NCBI GenBank assembly: GCA_017483735.1
Contig: JAFUVF010000053.1
Span: 1 to 64,000, forward strand
Direction of reading: 5' to 3'
DNA length: 64,000 nucleotides
Origin: Lachnospiraceae bacterium
Lineage (GTDB): Bacteria; Bacillota; Clostridia; Lachnospirales; Lachnospiraceae
Translations under genes and position numbers: made by a program
Shown here: positions 7,403 to 15,968 of the stretch, one piece after another
How the letters are laid out: each line of letters starts with the position of its first letter
How positions within the stretch are numbered: the first letter of the stretch is position 1
Notes under the pieces: generated by a model
What the model saw: only the letters and a program-made list of their open reading frames with translations
The model's database searches: none
Told to the model about the DNA's origin: nothing

Positions 7403-7729
7403 GTGGCAGACGGAAAACTGTGCGTGCTGACTGATGATAAAAGCGCTGCAGGTAAAATTGATTCTGTCATGAGAAAAACCAGTCCGGCAAATAGGGGAGC
7501 AAAGATTATATTATTCAGCACTCCGAAGCTTGTACAGTATATGTTTCAGGATCATGTAGTGATGTCAGAGGATGAGATGACAAATATTCTTTCGCAAGGT
7601 GTATCAGGCAACATTGGAATCATGGGTTTTACAGAATTTGATTTGGAAATGGATACAAAGATATTGCTACCAGTCAGAGATCTTGCGAGAAAAATAATGG
7701 AACCGAACGGAATTAAAATCGTGTTTTAG
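7403..7729 (+). CDS. Unknown protein, third gene of the XRE-ImmA module
   Basis: Unrecognised protein of 108 aa from GTG 7403. Coding-like sequence in the same frame continues upstream (GEELIAICVHILSNLPG before the GTG) to a stop at 7325-7327, overlapping the end of the ImmA gene, yet contains no ATG, GTG or TTG. A CTG at 7361 has AGGAG at 7351-7355 and is an alternative start giving 122 aa. The product looks like an alpha/beta domain (CVLTDD, AKIILFSTPK, GNIGIMGFTE) with no membrane segment. Either the original start codon was lost or a non-standard start or frameshift from ImmA is used. As third member of the module it may be the effector, but that is a guess. Confidence 0.55.
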   Translation: MADGKLCVLTDDKSAAGKIDSVMRKTSPANRGAKIILFSTPKLVQYMFQDHVVMSEDEMTNILSQGVSGNIGIMGFTEFDLEMDTKILLPVRDLARKIMEPNGIKIVF

Positions 7730-7937
7730 AAATGAGAAAATGAGTAATTATTTCAGAGAAAATGCAACGGGAATATCTATGCCGATAAGACCATAAGAAT
7801 TTCTGCAATGAAATGCTGGGTAAATCATTGCATTGATTGAATTAGTCATTATGCTGGTTACGGTAATACTTATGAGCATTGAGTTTGCGAAGCTTGACAG
7901 AAATTAAATTTCAAAGACGGGTGTAATAGACATATAA
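7730..7937 (+). other. Non-coding stretch with small remnants
   Basis: About 200 AT-rich bases. An 18-codon frame follows ATG 7740, and a short hydrophobic frame (VIMLVTVILMS near 7849-7881) ends at TAA 7905-7907; these look like leftovers of a membrane-protein gene. No clear terminator or hairpin was seen. Confidence 0.3.
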
Positions 7938-9602
7938 ATGAGGGATTTTATTTTAAAGAATAAAGATTGGTTATTACGTGAGACAATAACGGTAATTATC
8001 TGCTTGGCAGTATTACTTGTAAATGTTTTCGCCGGAAGATTATGGTATGTAGCTAACGATGATTTTACATTCAATTTTATGACGGCAGGAGCATATGGCG
8101 ATTATGGCGAGTACATGATTTTTATAAACACTATTTATGGTATGTTTTTAAAGCTGTTATTTAAAATCCTTCCGTCCGTAAACTGGTATTTGTTCATTAT
8201 GCTTGGGCTGAATCTCTTATCTGTAAATGCGCTCTGTATGTGCATATCCCGCAGGCTTAATATCTGCAAAGCGTCCGTGGTATCACTTATAATAAATCTT
8301 ATACTTGCCAAAGATTTCTACGAGGAGGTAACTTTTACCCACACAGCGTTAATATTGGCGATAGTCGGATTGTGCGAGCTTGTACTCTGTCTGTATGAGT
8401 TTAGAAGGCTTAGACTAGCGGTGGGAATCGTCTTTGTTATACTTGCGGGGCTAATAAGAACCGATGCATATATTATGGTTCTTCCTGTTGCGGGAATTTC
8501 AGTACTTTATCTCATATACAAGAATAAGAGTGTTTCAAAGAAGATGTTTATATATGCAGGCATCATTCTTGTACCCATATTGCTCGGAAAAGTAGACGAA
8601 GTCATATATCAGTTCAACCCTTACTCAAGGGACACAATGAAGGCAATCAATCTGTATAGAGATGTTTTTGACCATGTGAATTTTGATGCCGAAGAATTGG
8701 AAATTGCGTACCAAAACGGATTTTCAGATGCTGAAATTACGCTTCTTCAGAATTATATAATAGGTGACACGGACAAATTTGAATATGGCAGGCTGAAAAA
8801 ATTAAGGGATGCGCTGTATGCCACAGGCAGATATTCGATCAGAATAAGCCGGTCTGTCTTAAGTACGGTGTGCTTTTATATCTATAACAGAAGTCTGGAG
8901 GACATCCGGGTAATAGCTGCTCTATGGATATTTGTATTGCTTTATGCACAGGTTTGCGGGAAGAAGGAAGCTACGATTTTGTGGGCGGGAATGAGTGCTT
9001 ACCTTATAGGTATGTATTACTTTTTTGTATGTTGGAACAGGGTAATGTGGAAAGTAGAACTTGGAATATGGCTTGCCATAATAGCCCTTTTCACTTGCGT
9101 TATGGAATTGAAATCCACAGATACATCAAGAGTATCGGGAATAATAAGTATTATTATTGGAATTTTTGCAATGTTCGTGTACACATATAATATTCCGTTT
9201 GAAGAAATAGACATAAATGCCATAAACAGCAGTGAATTTTTTGATACAATTCATGGTAGGAACGATAACTATACATATGTGACAGGGGTATATGCGCTAG
9301 ATTCATATGAAAATATGAATATTTTAACTATAACAGGAGCCTACAAGGATTACTTCGACAAGATCTGCCTTGTGGGAGGGTGGGATTCCAAGATGCCTGC
9401 AATGCTTGCAAAATATGAGGAGAAAGGCATCAAGAATCCGATTGCGGAGCTCTCTTACAGGGATGATTTGTTATATGCGGGTAATGATGACGAGGCGGAT
9501 TTGCTGGTACGGTACCTTGGGGAGGTTTATGAAGAAGATGTAGGATATACGGTTGTTGAGACCATAGGAGATGTCACAATATATAAATTCAACAAAAATT
9601 AA
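7938..9602 (+). CDS. Polytopic membrane protein, GT-C-like, unknown function
   Basis: Integral membrane protein of 554 aa with roughly eleven hydrophobic segments and a soluble C-terminal part of about 130 residues. Just after the first helix it has the acidic loop NDDFTFNF, in the position where membrane glycosyltransferases of the GT-C fold keep an acidic catalytic residue in the first outside loop. This, and similar layouts at 16811 and 26138, suggest a lipid-linked-sugar glycosyltransferase, but no diagnostic motif is present. ATG 7938 has no ribosome binding site. It lies directly upstream of rpmJ, where infA is usually found. Confidence 0.65.
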   Translation: MRDFILKNKDWLLRETITVIICLAVLLVNVFAGRLWYVANDDFTFNFMTAGAYGDYGEYMIFINTIYGMFLKLLFKILPSVNWYLFIMLGLNLLSVNALCMCISRRLNICKASVVSLIINLILAKDFYEEVTFTHTALILAIVGLCELVLCLYEFRRLRLAVGIVFVILAGLIRTDAYIMVLPVAGISVLYLIYKNKSVSKKMFIYAGIILVPILLGKVDEVIYQFNPYSRDTMKAINLYRDVFDHVNFDAEELEIAYQNGFSDAEITLLQNYIIGDTDKFEYGRLKKLRDALYATGRYSIRISRSVLSTVCFYIYNRSLEDIRVIAALWIFVLLYAQVCGKKEATILWAGMSAYLIGMYYFFVCWNRVMWKVELGIWLAIIALFTCVMELKSTDTSRVSGIISIIIGIFAMFVYTYNIPFEEIDINAINSSEFFDTIHGRNDNYTYVTGVYALDSYENMNILTITGAYKDYFDKICLVGGWDSKMPAMLAKYEEKGIKNPIAELSYRDDLLYAGNDDEADLLVRYLGEVYEEDVGYTVVETIGDVTIYKFNKN

Positions 9603-9607
9603 AAAAT

Positions 9608-9632
9608 AGCCTCTTGCAATTTGCAAGGGGCT
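9608..9632. other. Hairpin between membrane protein gene and rpmJ
   Basis: Ten-base-pair stem (9608-9617 with 9623-9632, one wobble pair) and a five-base loop. There is no T run after it on the plus strand, but A-rich sequence precedes it, so it would work best as a terminator on the minus strand. It may also be a leader element of the ribosomal operon. Confidence 0.45.
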
Positions 9633-9675
9633 GTGTTATATTAAAAAACGGTCTTTTTTGAAAGGAGGGTTTGAG

Positions 9676-9789
9676 ATGAAGGTTAGATCATCAGTAAAAC
9701 CGATTTGCGAAAAGTGCAAAATCATCAAGAGAAAAGGACGCATCAGAGTAATCTGCGAGAATCCGAAGCATAAGCAGAGACAGGGTTAA
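9676..9789 (+). CDS. rpmJ: Ribosomal protein L36
   Basis: Zinc-ribbon ribosomal protein of the large subunit, 37 aa, the normal length. Sequence starts [15 protein letters not shown] and ends NPKHKQRQG, with the C-x2-C...C...H zinc ligands of the classical form. AAAGGAGGG at 9661-9669 is the ribosome binding site. It is the first gene of the alpha-type ribosomal cluster here. infA, map, adk and secY, its usual upstream neighbours, are absent and replaced by a membrane-protein gene. Confidence 0.95.
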   Translation: MKVRSSVKPICEKCKIIKRKGRIRVICENPKHKQRQG

Positions 9790-10025
9790 TCACCACATTA
9801 TTGGCGATTACTGTTGAAAACGAAGACCACAAGTCTTCGGAAACTCGGGAAATACTCTATGTATCCGGGCGGGCAAAGGGTTTGCCCCAGACAATTAGTA
9901 ATTTATACTTGGGCATATGAGAGGTTGCCGTTACATAAATTGTATAACGAGTGAACATACTTGCGTTACAAATATGAGTCGGCAGATAAGTATGTTCACG
10001 AGTAAAGAAACGGAGGAAATGCAAA
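9790..10025 (+). promoter_or_regulatory. Structured leader between rpmJ and rpsM
   Basis: A 236-base gap, unusual between rpmJ and rpsM. It contains three hairpins: 9821-9827 with 9833-9839 (7 bp, 5-base loop), 9871-9877 with 9881-9887 (7 bp, 3-base loop), and 9951-9962 with 9988-9999 (12 bp perfect). None is followed by a T run. A ribosome binding site (GGAGG, 10012-10016) precedes rpsM. A ribosomal-protein autoregulatory leader is the best guess. Confidence 0.5.
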
Positions 10026-10397
10026 ATGGCTCGTATCGAAGGTGTTGATTTACCCAGAGACAAGCGAATCGAGATTGGACTTACCTATATCTACGGAATA
10101 GGTCGTTCCACGGCGGACAAGATTCTTGCCGCAGCAAAGGTTAATCCCGACACAAGAGTAAGGGACATAACCGATGATGAGGTAAAGAAGATTACCGAAG
10201 CTATCGATAAGCTTGGTGTGATGGTAGAGGGTGACTTGAGAAGAGAAGTTGCCATGAACATCAAGAGACTTCAGGAGATTGGGTGCTACAGAGGTATCCG
10301 TCACCGTAAGGGTCTGCCCGTAAGAGGTCAGAATACCAAGAATAACGCAAGAACCAGAAAAGGTCCTAAGCGTACTGTTGCAAATAAGAAAAAGTAA
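10026..10397 (+). CDS. rpsM: Ribosomal protein S13
   Basis: Small-subunit head protein, 123 aa, standard length. Starts [14 protein letters not shown]; the helix-hairpin-helix [11 protein letters not shown] near residues 25-35 and the basic tail [15 protein letters not shown] are diagnostic. GGAGGAAATGCAAA precedes the ATG. It is followed 28 bases later by rpsK. The long leader before it suggests that the rpsM-rpsK-rpsD-rpoA-rplQ part can be controlled apart from rpmJ. Confidence 0.97.
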   Translation: MARIEGVDLPRDKRIEIGLTYIYGIGRSTADKILAAAKVNPDTRVRDITDDEVKKITEAIDKLGVMVEGDLRREVAMNIKRLQEIGCYRGIRHRKGLPVRGQNTKNNARTRKGPKRTVANKKK

Positions 10398-10425
10398 ATC
10401 TGTTTAGAAAGTAGGTTAGTTTAAA

Positions 10426-10824
10426 ATGGCGAACAAAACTGTTGCAAAGAAAGTGACAAAGAAGCGCGTCAAGAAAAACGTTGAACGCGGACAGGCACAT
10501 ATTCAGGCATCCTTTAACAATACCATTGTTACTCTTACCGATGCCGAGGGTAATGCTTTAAGCTGGGCAAGTGCCGGTGGTCTTGGTTTTAAAGGTTCAA
10601 GGAAATCTACTCCATATGCTGCACAGATGGCAGCAGAGACAGCAACAAAGGCTGCTCTTATACATGGATTAAAGTCGGTAGATGTTTTCGTTAAGGGACC
10701 CGGATCAGGACGTGAGGCTGCTATCAGAGCCTTATCAGCTGCAGGACTTAACGTAATATCCATTACCGATGTTACACCCGTTCCTCATAACGGATGCAGA
10801 CCGCCTAAGCGCAGAAGAGTATAA
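10426..10824 (+). CDS. rpsK: Ribosomal protein S11
   Basis: Platform protein of the small subunit, 132 aa. Recognised by [36 protein letters not shown] and the C-terminal [16 protein letters not shown]. All conserved blocks are intact. Lies between rpsM and rpsD in the usual order. AAGTAGG just upstream is a modest ribosome binding site. Confidence 0.97.
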   Translation: MANKTVAKKVTKKRVKKNVERGQAHIQASFNNTIVTLTDAEGNALSWASAGGLGFKGSRKSTPYAAQMAAETATKAALIHGLKSVDVFVKGPGSGREAAIRALSAAGLNVISITDVTPVPHNGCRPPKRRRV

Positions 10825-10984
10825 AAGTCTAAGACTCCGTAATCACTCGGAGGAGAGCCTCCTCGCGAACGGACTCTAAGGCTTTTCGGAATTGCAAGGG
10901 CGGCAATTCTAAAAAATCAACTATAGTTGGATGAAGGTGTGCCACACCGTAAACAACTGATTTATTTTAAGAAAGGAAAACAAA
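10825..10984 (+). promoter_or_regulatory. Structured leader upstream of rpsD
   Basis: A 160-base gap with two clear hairpins: GGAGG (10849-10853) with CCTCC (10858-10862), and GAATTGC (10889-10895) with GCAATTC (10903-10909). The second is followed by A-rich, not T-rich, sequence, so it is not a plus-strand terminator. S4 is known to control translation of its own mRNA in both E. coli and B. subtilis, so an S4-binding leader is plausible here. Confidence 0.45.
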
Positions 10985-11578
10985 ATGGCAGTTAATCGTG
11001 TACCGGTCTTGAAGAGATGCCGTGCGCTCGGAATAGAGCCCACAGTACTCGGATATGACAAGAAATCAAAGAGAAACAATCAGAAAATGGGTAAGAAGGT
11101 AAGTGAGTACGGCTTACAGCTTCGTGAGAAGCAGAAGGCTAAATTCATTTACGGCGTACTTGAGAAGCCCTTTAGAAACTACTATGAAAAGGCTGACAGA
11201 ATGAAGGGCATGACCGGTGAAAACCTGATGGTTATGCTTGAAACCAGACTTGACAATGTAGTATTCAGAATGGCATTTGCAAGAACCCGCAGAGAGGCAA
11301 GACAGATTGTCGGTCACAAGCATGTTCTTGTAAACGGAAAGCAGGTAAACATCCCTTCATATCTTGTAAAGCCGGGTGATGTTGTCGAAATCAAGGAATC
11401 CAAGAATACTATTCAGAGATACAAGGATATCCTTGAGGTTACCGGCGGAAGATTAGTCCCCGAGTGGATGGATGTAGACATTGAGAATTTCAAGGGAACA
11501 ATCAAGAATCTTCCCAACAGAGAGATGATTGACACTCCCGTAAACGAGATGCTTATTGTCGAGTTGTACTCCAAATAA
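10985..11578 (+). CDS. rpsD: Ribosomal protein S4
   Basis: Primary 16S-binding protein, 197 aa. The S4 RNA-binding domain runs from about residue 85 ([33 protein letters not shown]). The N-terminus lacks the four-cysteine zinc motif of some S4 proteins and begins [16 protein letters not shown]. The C-terminus ends [11 protein letters not shown], typical. AAAGGAAAAC precedes the ATG. Located between rpsK and rpoA as in most Firmicutes of this order. Confidence 0.97.
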   Translation: MAVNRVPVLKRCRALGIEPTVLGYDKKSKRNNQKMGKKVSEYGLQLREKQKAKFIYGVLEKPFRNYYEKADRMKGMTGENLMVMLETRLDNVVFRMAFARTRREARQIVGHKHVLVNGKQVNIPSYLVKPGDVVEIKESKNTIQRYKDILEVTGGRLVPEWMDVDIENFKGTIKNLPNREMIDTPVNEMLIVELYSK

Positions 11579-11599
11579 AATAAAAGGAGGGTATTTATC

Positions 11600-12559
11600 G
11601 TGTTTGATTTTGAGAGACCTAATATTGAGGTTACTGATATCTCGGAAGACAAGAAGTATGGCAGATTTGTCGTAAAGCCCCTTGAGAGAGGCTATGGAAT
11701 TACCCTCGGCAACTCCTTAAGGAGAATTATGCTTTCCTCACTTCCCGGAAGTGCGGTAAGTCAGGTAAAGATTGACGGTGTACTCCATGAGTTCTCTACC
11801 ATAAAGGGTGTCAAGGAGGATGTTACCGAGATAATTATGAACATCAAGAGTCTTGCAATCAAGAATAGCGGAAATATCGATGAGACCAAGACTGCATACA
11901 TTGATTTCGAGGGAGAAGGCGTGGTAAAGGCTTCCGACATCCAGCATGATTCGGATATTGAGATACTCAATCCCAATCAGGTAATCGCAAACCTTAACGG
12001 CAAGGACGCAAAGCTCTATATCGAGCTTACCATTACCGGAGGAAGAGGCTATGTGAGCGCCGACAAGAACAAGAATGATGACCTTCCTATCGGCGTTATA
12101 TCCATTGATTCCATCTATACACCTGTAGAGAGAGTCAATATCAATGTTGAGAACACTCGTGTCGGTCAGAGTACTGACTTTGACAAGCTTACCATGGATG
12201 TGTTCACAAACGGTACTTTGGAGCCTGACGAGGCTGTAAGCCTTGCGGCGAAGGTGCTTTCCGAGCATTTGAGCCTCTTCATAGACCTCTCGGAGAATGC
12301 GAAAACCGCAGAGGTAATGGTGGAGAAGGAGGACGACGAGAAGGAGAAGGTGCTTGAAATGAGCATCGATGAGCTGGAGCTTTCCGTTCGTTCCTACAAC
12401 TGCCTAAAGAGAGCAGGAATCAATACCGTTGAGGAGCTTACAAACAAGACCTCCGATGATATGATGAAGGTAAGAAACCTTGGTCGCAAGTCATTGGAAG
12501 AGGTTCTCGCAAAGCTTAAGGAGCTGGGGCTTTCACTCCGCTCCGGCGAAGGCGAATAA
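11600..12559 (+). CDS. rpoA: RNA polymerase alpha subunit
   Basis: Alpha subunit, 319 aa, with both domains. The start is GTG 11600, set by AAAGGAGG at 11583-11590 ten bases upstream. N-terminal domain: [20 protein letters not shown] near residue 30, used in dimerisation and beta contact. C-terminal domain from about residue 250: [15 protein letters not shown] and [11 protein letters not shown], which bind UP elements and activators. A linker rich in Glu and Lys joins them. The order rpsD-rpoA-rplQ is standard. Confidence 0.97.
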   Translation: MFDFERPNIEVTDISEDKKYGRFVVKPLERGYGITLGNSLRRIMLSSLPGSAVSQVKIDGVLHEFSTIKGVKEDVTEIIMNIKSLAIKNSGNIDETKTAYIDFEGEGVVKASDIQHDSDIEILNPNQVIANLNGKDAKLYIELTITGGRGYVSADKNKNDDLPIGVISIDSIYTPVERVNINVENTRVGQSTDFDKLTMDVFTNGTLEPDEAVSLAAKVLSEHLSLFIDLSENAKTAEVMVEKEDDEKEKVLEMSIDELELSVRSYNCLKRAGINTVEELTNKTSDDMMKVRNLGRKSLEEVLAKLKELGLSLRSGEGE

Positions 12560-12649
12560 GCAGCATAAATGTGTAGTCATCTAATTGCCGCAGTAAGTCC
12601 GAAGAAGCGTGTGGCAATGCAGTAAGGATGAGAAAGGAAATGTGAAGAT

Positions 12650-13186
12650 ATGGCAATGTACAGAAAGTTGGGGAAGAATTCTTCCCAGAGAAAGGCATTA
12701 TTAAGGAATCAGGTAACCGCTCTTATCAACAACGGAAAGATTGTTACCACCGAGGCGAGAACCAAGGAAGTGAGAAAGATTGCTGAACACCTGATTACCC
12801 TTGCAGTAAAGGAAAAGGACAACTACGAGACCGTAAAGGTTTCCGCAAAGGTTCCCGTAAAGGACAAGGACGGAAAGCGTGTAAAGGAAGTCGTTGACGG
12901 CAAGAAGGTTACAAAGTTTGATACTGTGGAGAAGGAGATTAAGAAGGACCTTCCCTCCAGACTTCATGCGAGACGCCAGATGCTCTCCGTACTCTATCCG
13001 GTTGTGGAGGTTCCCTCCGACAATTCCGGCAGAAAGAGAAACACCAAGGAGATTGACCTTGTGGCAAAGCTTTTTGACGAGATTGCACCCAAGTATACCG
13101 GACGTAACGGCGGATATACCCGTATCGTAAAGATTGGACCCAGAAAGGGCGATGCGGCTATGGAGGTTGTTTTAGAGTTAGTCTAA
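12650..13186 (+). CDS. rplQ: Ribosomal protein L17, long form
   Basis: Large-subunit protein near the exit tunnel. Starts [25 protein letters not shown], the family signature. At 178 aa it is about 50-60 residues longer than the L17 of E. coli or B. subtilis. The extra part is a Lys/Val/Asp-rich segment (about residues 62-105, including [10 protein letters not shown]) placed before the conserved LHARRQ block, and it stays in frame with no stop, so it is a true insertion. The C-terminus [17 protein letters not shown] is normal. Last gene of the operon, followed by a strong terminator. Confidence 0.96.
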   Translation: MAMYRKLGKNSSQRKALLRNQVTALINNGKIVTTEARTKEVRKIAEHLITLAVKEKDNYETVKVSAKVPVKDKDGKRVKEVVDGKKVTKFDTVEKEIKKDLPSRLHARRQMLSVLYPVVEVPSDNSGRKRNTKEIDLVAKLFDEIAPKYTGRNGGYTRIVKIGPRKGDAAMEVVLELV

Positions 13187-13200
13187 GAATGATTATTATT

Positions 13201-13233
13201 AAAAGCCTGCGGTTTGCGCCGCAGGCTTTTTGT
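13201..13233 (+). terminator. Strong bidirectional terminator after rplQ
   Basis: Twelve-base-pair perfect stem, 13201-13212 with 13219-13230, six-base loop, and A run before and T run after, so it can act on both strands. It separates rplQ from the convergent M15 peptidase gene. Confidence 0.92.
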
Positions 13234-13257
13234 ATGTGCGCCCGACAGCGCACGTCT

Positions 13258-14184
13258 CTACTCCACCACCTTCTGAAAATGCTGGTAATCCTTTACGGAG
13301 TTCCAGTCGCCGCCCCATGTAAAGCCGTGCTCCTTAAAGAGCTTGTAGCACAGGTCATTTTCGTCGATTTTGTATGGAAATGAAGAGCCTCTGTCCGCAT
13401 AGGGCGCTCCGCTTGCGGGGGATACGTTTACGGAGCCGTCCTTTTTGTAGGTAATATACGGGTTGTACAGGGGATTTATATCTATTGCAAAGCCGTAGGC
13501 ATGCTTTGAGATAGAGGTTGTTCCCTCTACAACACGGTAATTGAAGCAGGAGGTGTTGTTATCCTCCATAGAGGCGGTATCGTCCCCATCATACTCATCT
13601 ATAAGTCGTACCTTTTCAATCTGATATTCATTTTTATAAAGCTCTGCAAATATTTCAACAAGGTCATCCGCAATCAGGGCATTGCAGATTAACTCCCCCT
13701 CTGCAGGCTCCCCGCCAAAATTATAATGCCAGATGTGCATATATCTGAGATTATCGTAGCCTATGACCAATTCATCGGAATTTACGGAATCTGCGGAAGG
13801 AAAGGACACGCCGGTTATGTATCGTTTGAGATTGTCGGAAAGCTCCTCATAATAGAAGCCCTCAGAGTAGACAACCGCTTTTTCAAAGTCCATGGAGGAA
13901 TTGAGATTAGCGCCGGTAAGGTTGCTTGCAGGACGCACCGTTAGTGTACTTTCTGTGGGAAGGGGTTCTTTCGCAAAATCGGATTTATCTGCGGAAGTGG
14001 AAGGCTTTTGATTGTTTGATGACGCCGTTTCATGCGGCATATAGGCGATTTCCGGATTCTTCTCGGCATAGTCTGAAAGAGTTTCCCTGCTGTTTTTTGC
14101 GACTCTTGAAAAAATCGCTACTGCTATGCACAATAGCGCCAGTACCGCTGCCATTTTAATTATCTGCTTCTGATTTCCGCTCAT
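13258..14184 (-). CDS. M15-family D-alanyl-D-alanine carboxypeptidase, membrane anchored
   Basis: Peptidoglycan peptidase of 308 aa on the reverse strand. An N-terminal helix (residues about 11-26, AAVLALLCIAVAIFS) anchors it with the rest outside. A low-complexity Ser/Thr/Pro linker follows. The catalytic domain is in the last 130 residues: SKHAYGFAIDINPLYNP gives the first His and Asp zinc ligands, and GGDWNSVKDYQHF gives the last His. This arrangement is that of the VanY/M15 carboxypeptidases. The ATG (14182-14184) lies six bases from a TAATAT -10 box with no room for a ribosome binding site. It converges on rplQ and shares a terminator with it. Confidence 0.82.
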   Translation of the reverse strand: MSGNQKQIIKMAAVLALLCIAVAIFSRVAKNSRETLSDYAEKNPEIAYMPHETASSNNQKPSTSADKSDFAKEPLPTESTLTVRPASNLTGANLNSSMDFEKAVVYSEGFYYEELSDNLKRYITGVSFPSADSVNSDELVIGYDNLRYMHIWHYNFGGEPAEGELICNALIADDLVEIFAELYKNEYQIEKVRLIDEYDGDDTASMEDNNTSCFNYRVVEGTTSISKHAYGFAIDINPLYNPYITYKKDGSVNVSPASGAPYADRGSSFPYKIDENDLCYKLFKEHGFTWGGDWNSVKDYQHFQKVVE

Positions 14185-14190
14185 ATTGAT

Positions 14191-14219
14191 ATATTAACTC
14201 TTTTGAGCTCATAAAACAA
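14191..14219 (-). promoter_or_regulatory. Promoter of the M15 peptidase gene, leaderless type
   Basis: Read on the minus strand: TTGTTT (14219-14214), 17-base spacer, TAATAT (14196-14191), then six bases to the ATG at 14184. The expected transcription start coincides with the A of the start codon. It is back to back with the ecfA1 promoter. Confidence 0.6.
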
Positions 14220-14225
14220 TGCCTA

Positions 14226-14254
14226 TTGCGAAATGCACCGTAATTTAGTACAAT
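14226..14254 (+). promoter_or_regulatory. Promoter of ecfA1, leaderless type
   Basis: TTGCGA (14226-14231), 17 bases, TACAAT (14249-14254). The predicted start of transcription is 14261, two bases before ATG 14263, so no ribosome binding site can be transcribed in front of it. Confidence 0.65.
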
Positions 14255-14262
14255 AACCGGGT

Positions 14263-15129
14263 ATGAAAGCTTTTGATTCCAGCATGATAAAAACTGATAA
14301 TCTCACATATGAGTACATAAGGCGGGATGAAGAGGGAAATGTGGAGGGTATTACCACTGCTGTGGATGGGGTTAGCCTTGACATTACTCCCGGAGAGTTT
14401 ATTGCCATTCTGGGGCACAACGGAAGCGGAAAATCCACCCTGGCAAAGCATATAAATGCCATACTTACACCCTCGGAGGGAACGGTATGGGTTGACGGGA
14501 AGGACACCTCGGATGAAGCCAATATCTGGGATATCCGCCAGAGCGCAGGAATGGTCTTTCAGAATCCCGACAACCAGATAATAGGGCAGGTTGTAGAGGA
14601 GGATGTGGGCTTCGGACCCGAGAACCTTGGCGTGCCTACGAAGGAGATATGGGAGAGAGTCGAGGAGAGCCTTAAGGCTGTGGGAATGTACGCCTACAGA
14701 AAGGCTTCCCCCAATAAGCTCTCCGGCGGACAGAAGCAGCGTATCTCCATAGCCGGAGTTCTTGCTATGCATCCCAAATGCATTGTCCTTGACGAGCCCA
14801 CGGCAATGCTGGACCCCAACGGCAGGAAGGATGTCATTCGTGCCGTGAGGGCATTAAACGATGTTGAGAAAATAACAATAATACTTATAACCCACTATAT
14901 GGAGGAAATCATCCATGCAGACAGGGTTTTTGTAATGGATGAAGGGCATATTGCGATGGAGGGGACTCCGAGGCAGATTTTTTCGAGGGTCGATACCCTG
15001 AAAGCTCTCCGGCTTGATGTCCCGCAGGTTACAGAGCTTGCATACCTGCTTAACAAAAACGGTATTCCCATGCCTGTGGGGATACTTACCATTGATGAAT
15101 TTACGGAAGCGCTATGTCACACCAGATAA
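14263..15129 (+). CDS. ecfA1: ECF transporter ATPase EcfA1
   Basis: ATPase of the energy-coupling-factor vitamin transporter, 288 aa. Walker [10 protein letters not shown] near residue 50, Q-loop [27 protein letters not shown] (the NPDNQ is typical of EcfA), signature LSGGQKQR, Walker [14 protein letters not shown] and switch His in ITHYMEE. A second in-frame ATG at 14284 starts the conserved part ([10 protein letters not shown]), so the first seven residues may not be made; neither start has a ribosome binding site. Overlaps ecfA2 by 16 bases. With EcfA2 and EcfT it forms the shared module used by several substrate-binding S components encoded elsewhere. Confidence 0.93.
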   Translation: MKAFDSSMIKTDNLTYEYIRRDEEGNVEGITTAVDGVSLDITPGEFIAILGHNGSGKSTLAKHINAILTPSEGTVWVDGKDTSDEANIWDIRQSAGMVFQNPDNQIIGQVVEEDVGFGPENLGVPTKEIWERVEESLKAVGMYAYRKASPNKLSGGQKQRISIAGVLAMHPKCIVLDEPTAMLDPNGRKDVIRAVRALNDVEKITIILITHYMEEIIHADRVFVMDEGHIAMEGTPRQIFSRVDTLKALRLDVPQVTELAYLLNKNGIPMPVGILTIDEFTEALCHTR

Positions 15130-15968
15130 TTCTAGACAAGGTCAATTACATATATGGCGCAGGAACCGGCAGGGAAACCCATGCCTTAAAGGATATTTCC
15201 CTTGTGATAGACAAGGGGGAATTTATCGGGATTATCGGACATACCGGCAGCGGCAAATCCACCCTTGTGCAGCATTTGAACGGACTTATGCGTGCCACTA
15301 AGGGCAATATATATTATGAGGGCAGGGATATATATGACAGGGATTACGATATGAAGTCCTTAAGAAGTGAGGTTGGGCTTGTATTCCAATATCCCGAGCA
15401 TCAGCTTTTCGAGGTGGATGTATTGTCCGATGTCTGCTATGGTCCCAAAAATCTCGGGCTGTCAAAAAAAGAGGCAGAGCTTAGAGCCTATGATGCCATA
15501 AAAAGCGTTGGCCTTTCGGATGAGGTTATATTGCAGTCGCCCTTTGACCTCTCAGGCGGACAAAAGCGCAGAGTGGCTATAGCGGGAGTGCTCTCAATGC
15601 ATCCGAAGGTGCTGATACTTGACGAGCCCACCGCCGGACTGGATCCCATGGGCAGGAGTGAGATACTGGGGCTTATAAAGAAGCTGCAGAAGGAATCAGG
15701 GATAACGATAATCCTTGTATCCCACAGTATGGAGGATGTGGCGGAATATGTGGACCGGCTAGTGGTAATGAATGAGGGAAGCATAGTATATGACGATACT
15801 CCCAAGGCAGTCTTTTCACATTACAGGGAGCTTGAAGAAATAGGCTTGGCTGCGCCACAGATAACGTATGTTATGCAAAGCGTAAGGGAGGCAGGCATAC
15901 CTGTAGATACCTCCGCCTCAACTGTGGAAGAGGCATTGACGGAGCTTTTGAGGGTTTTAAAGAAATGA
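15114..15968 (+). CDS. ecfA2: ECF transporter ATPase EcfA2
   Basis: Second ATPase of the module, 284 aa. Walker [11 protein letters not shown]-loop [19 protein letters not shown], where YPEHQLFE is specific for EcfA2, signature LSGGQKRR, Walker [14 protein letters not shown] and switch VSHSMED. The C-terminal domain contains [15 protein letters not shown]. It overlaps both neighbours (16 bases with ecfA1, four bases ATGA with ecfT), so the three are translationally coupled. Confidence 0.94.
   Translation: MSHQIILDKVNYIYGAGTGRETHALKDISLVIDKGEFIGIIGHTGSGKSTLVQHLNGLMRATKGNIYYEGRDIYDRDYDMKSLRSEVGLVFQYPEHQLFEVDVLSDVCYGPKNLGLSKKEAELRAYDAIKSVGLSDEVILQSPFDLSGGQKRRVAIAGVLSMHPKVLILDEPTAGLDPMGRSEILGLIKKLQKESGITIILVSHSMEDVAEYVDRLVVMNEGSIVYDDTPKAVFSHYRELEEIGLAAPQITYVMQSVREAGIPVDTSASTVEEALTELLRVLKK

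Noticed and set aside
6404..7729. Prophage remnant
   Set aside because: XRE and ImmA genes occur in phages, but no integrase, attachment repeat or structural gene is near.
9790..10025. tRNA or known riboswitch in the rpmJ-rpsM gap
   Set aside because: No T-arm consensus or cloverleaf, and no riboswitch core I recognise; only simple hairpins.
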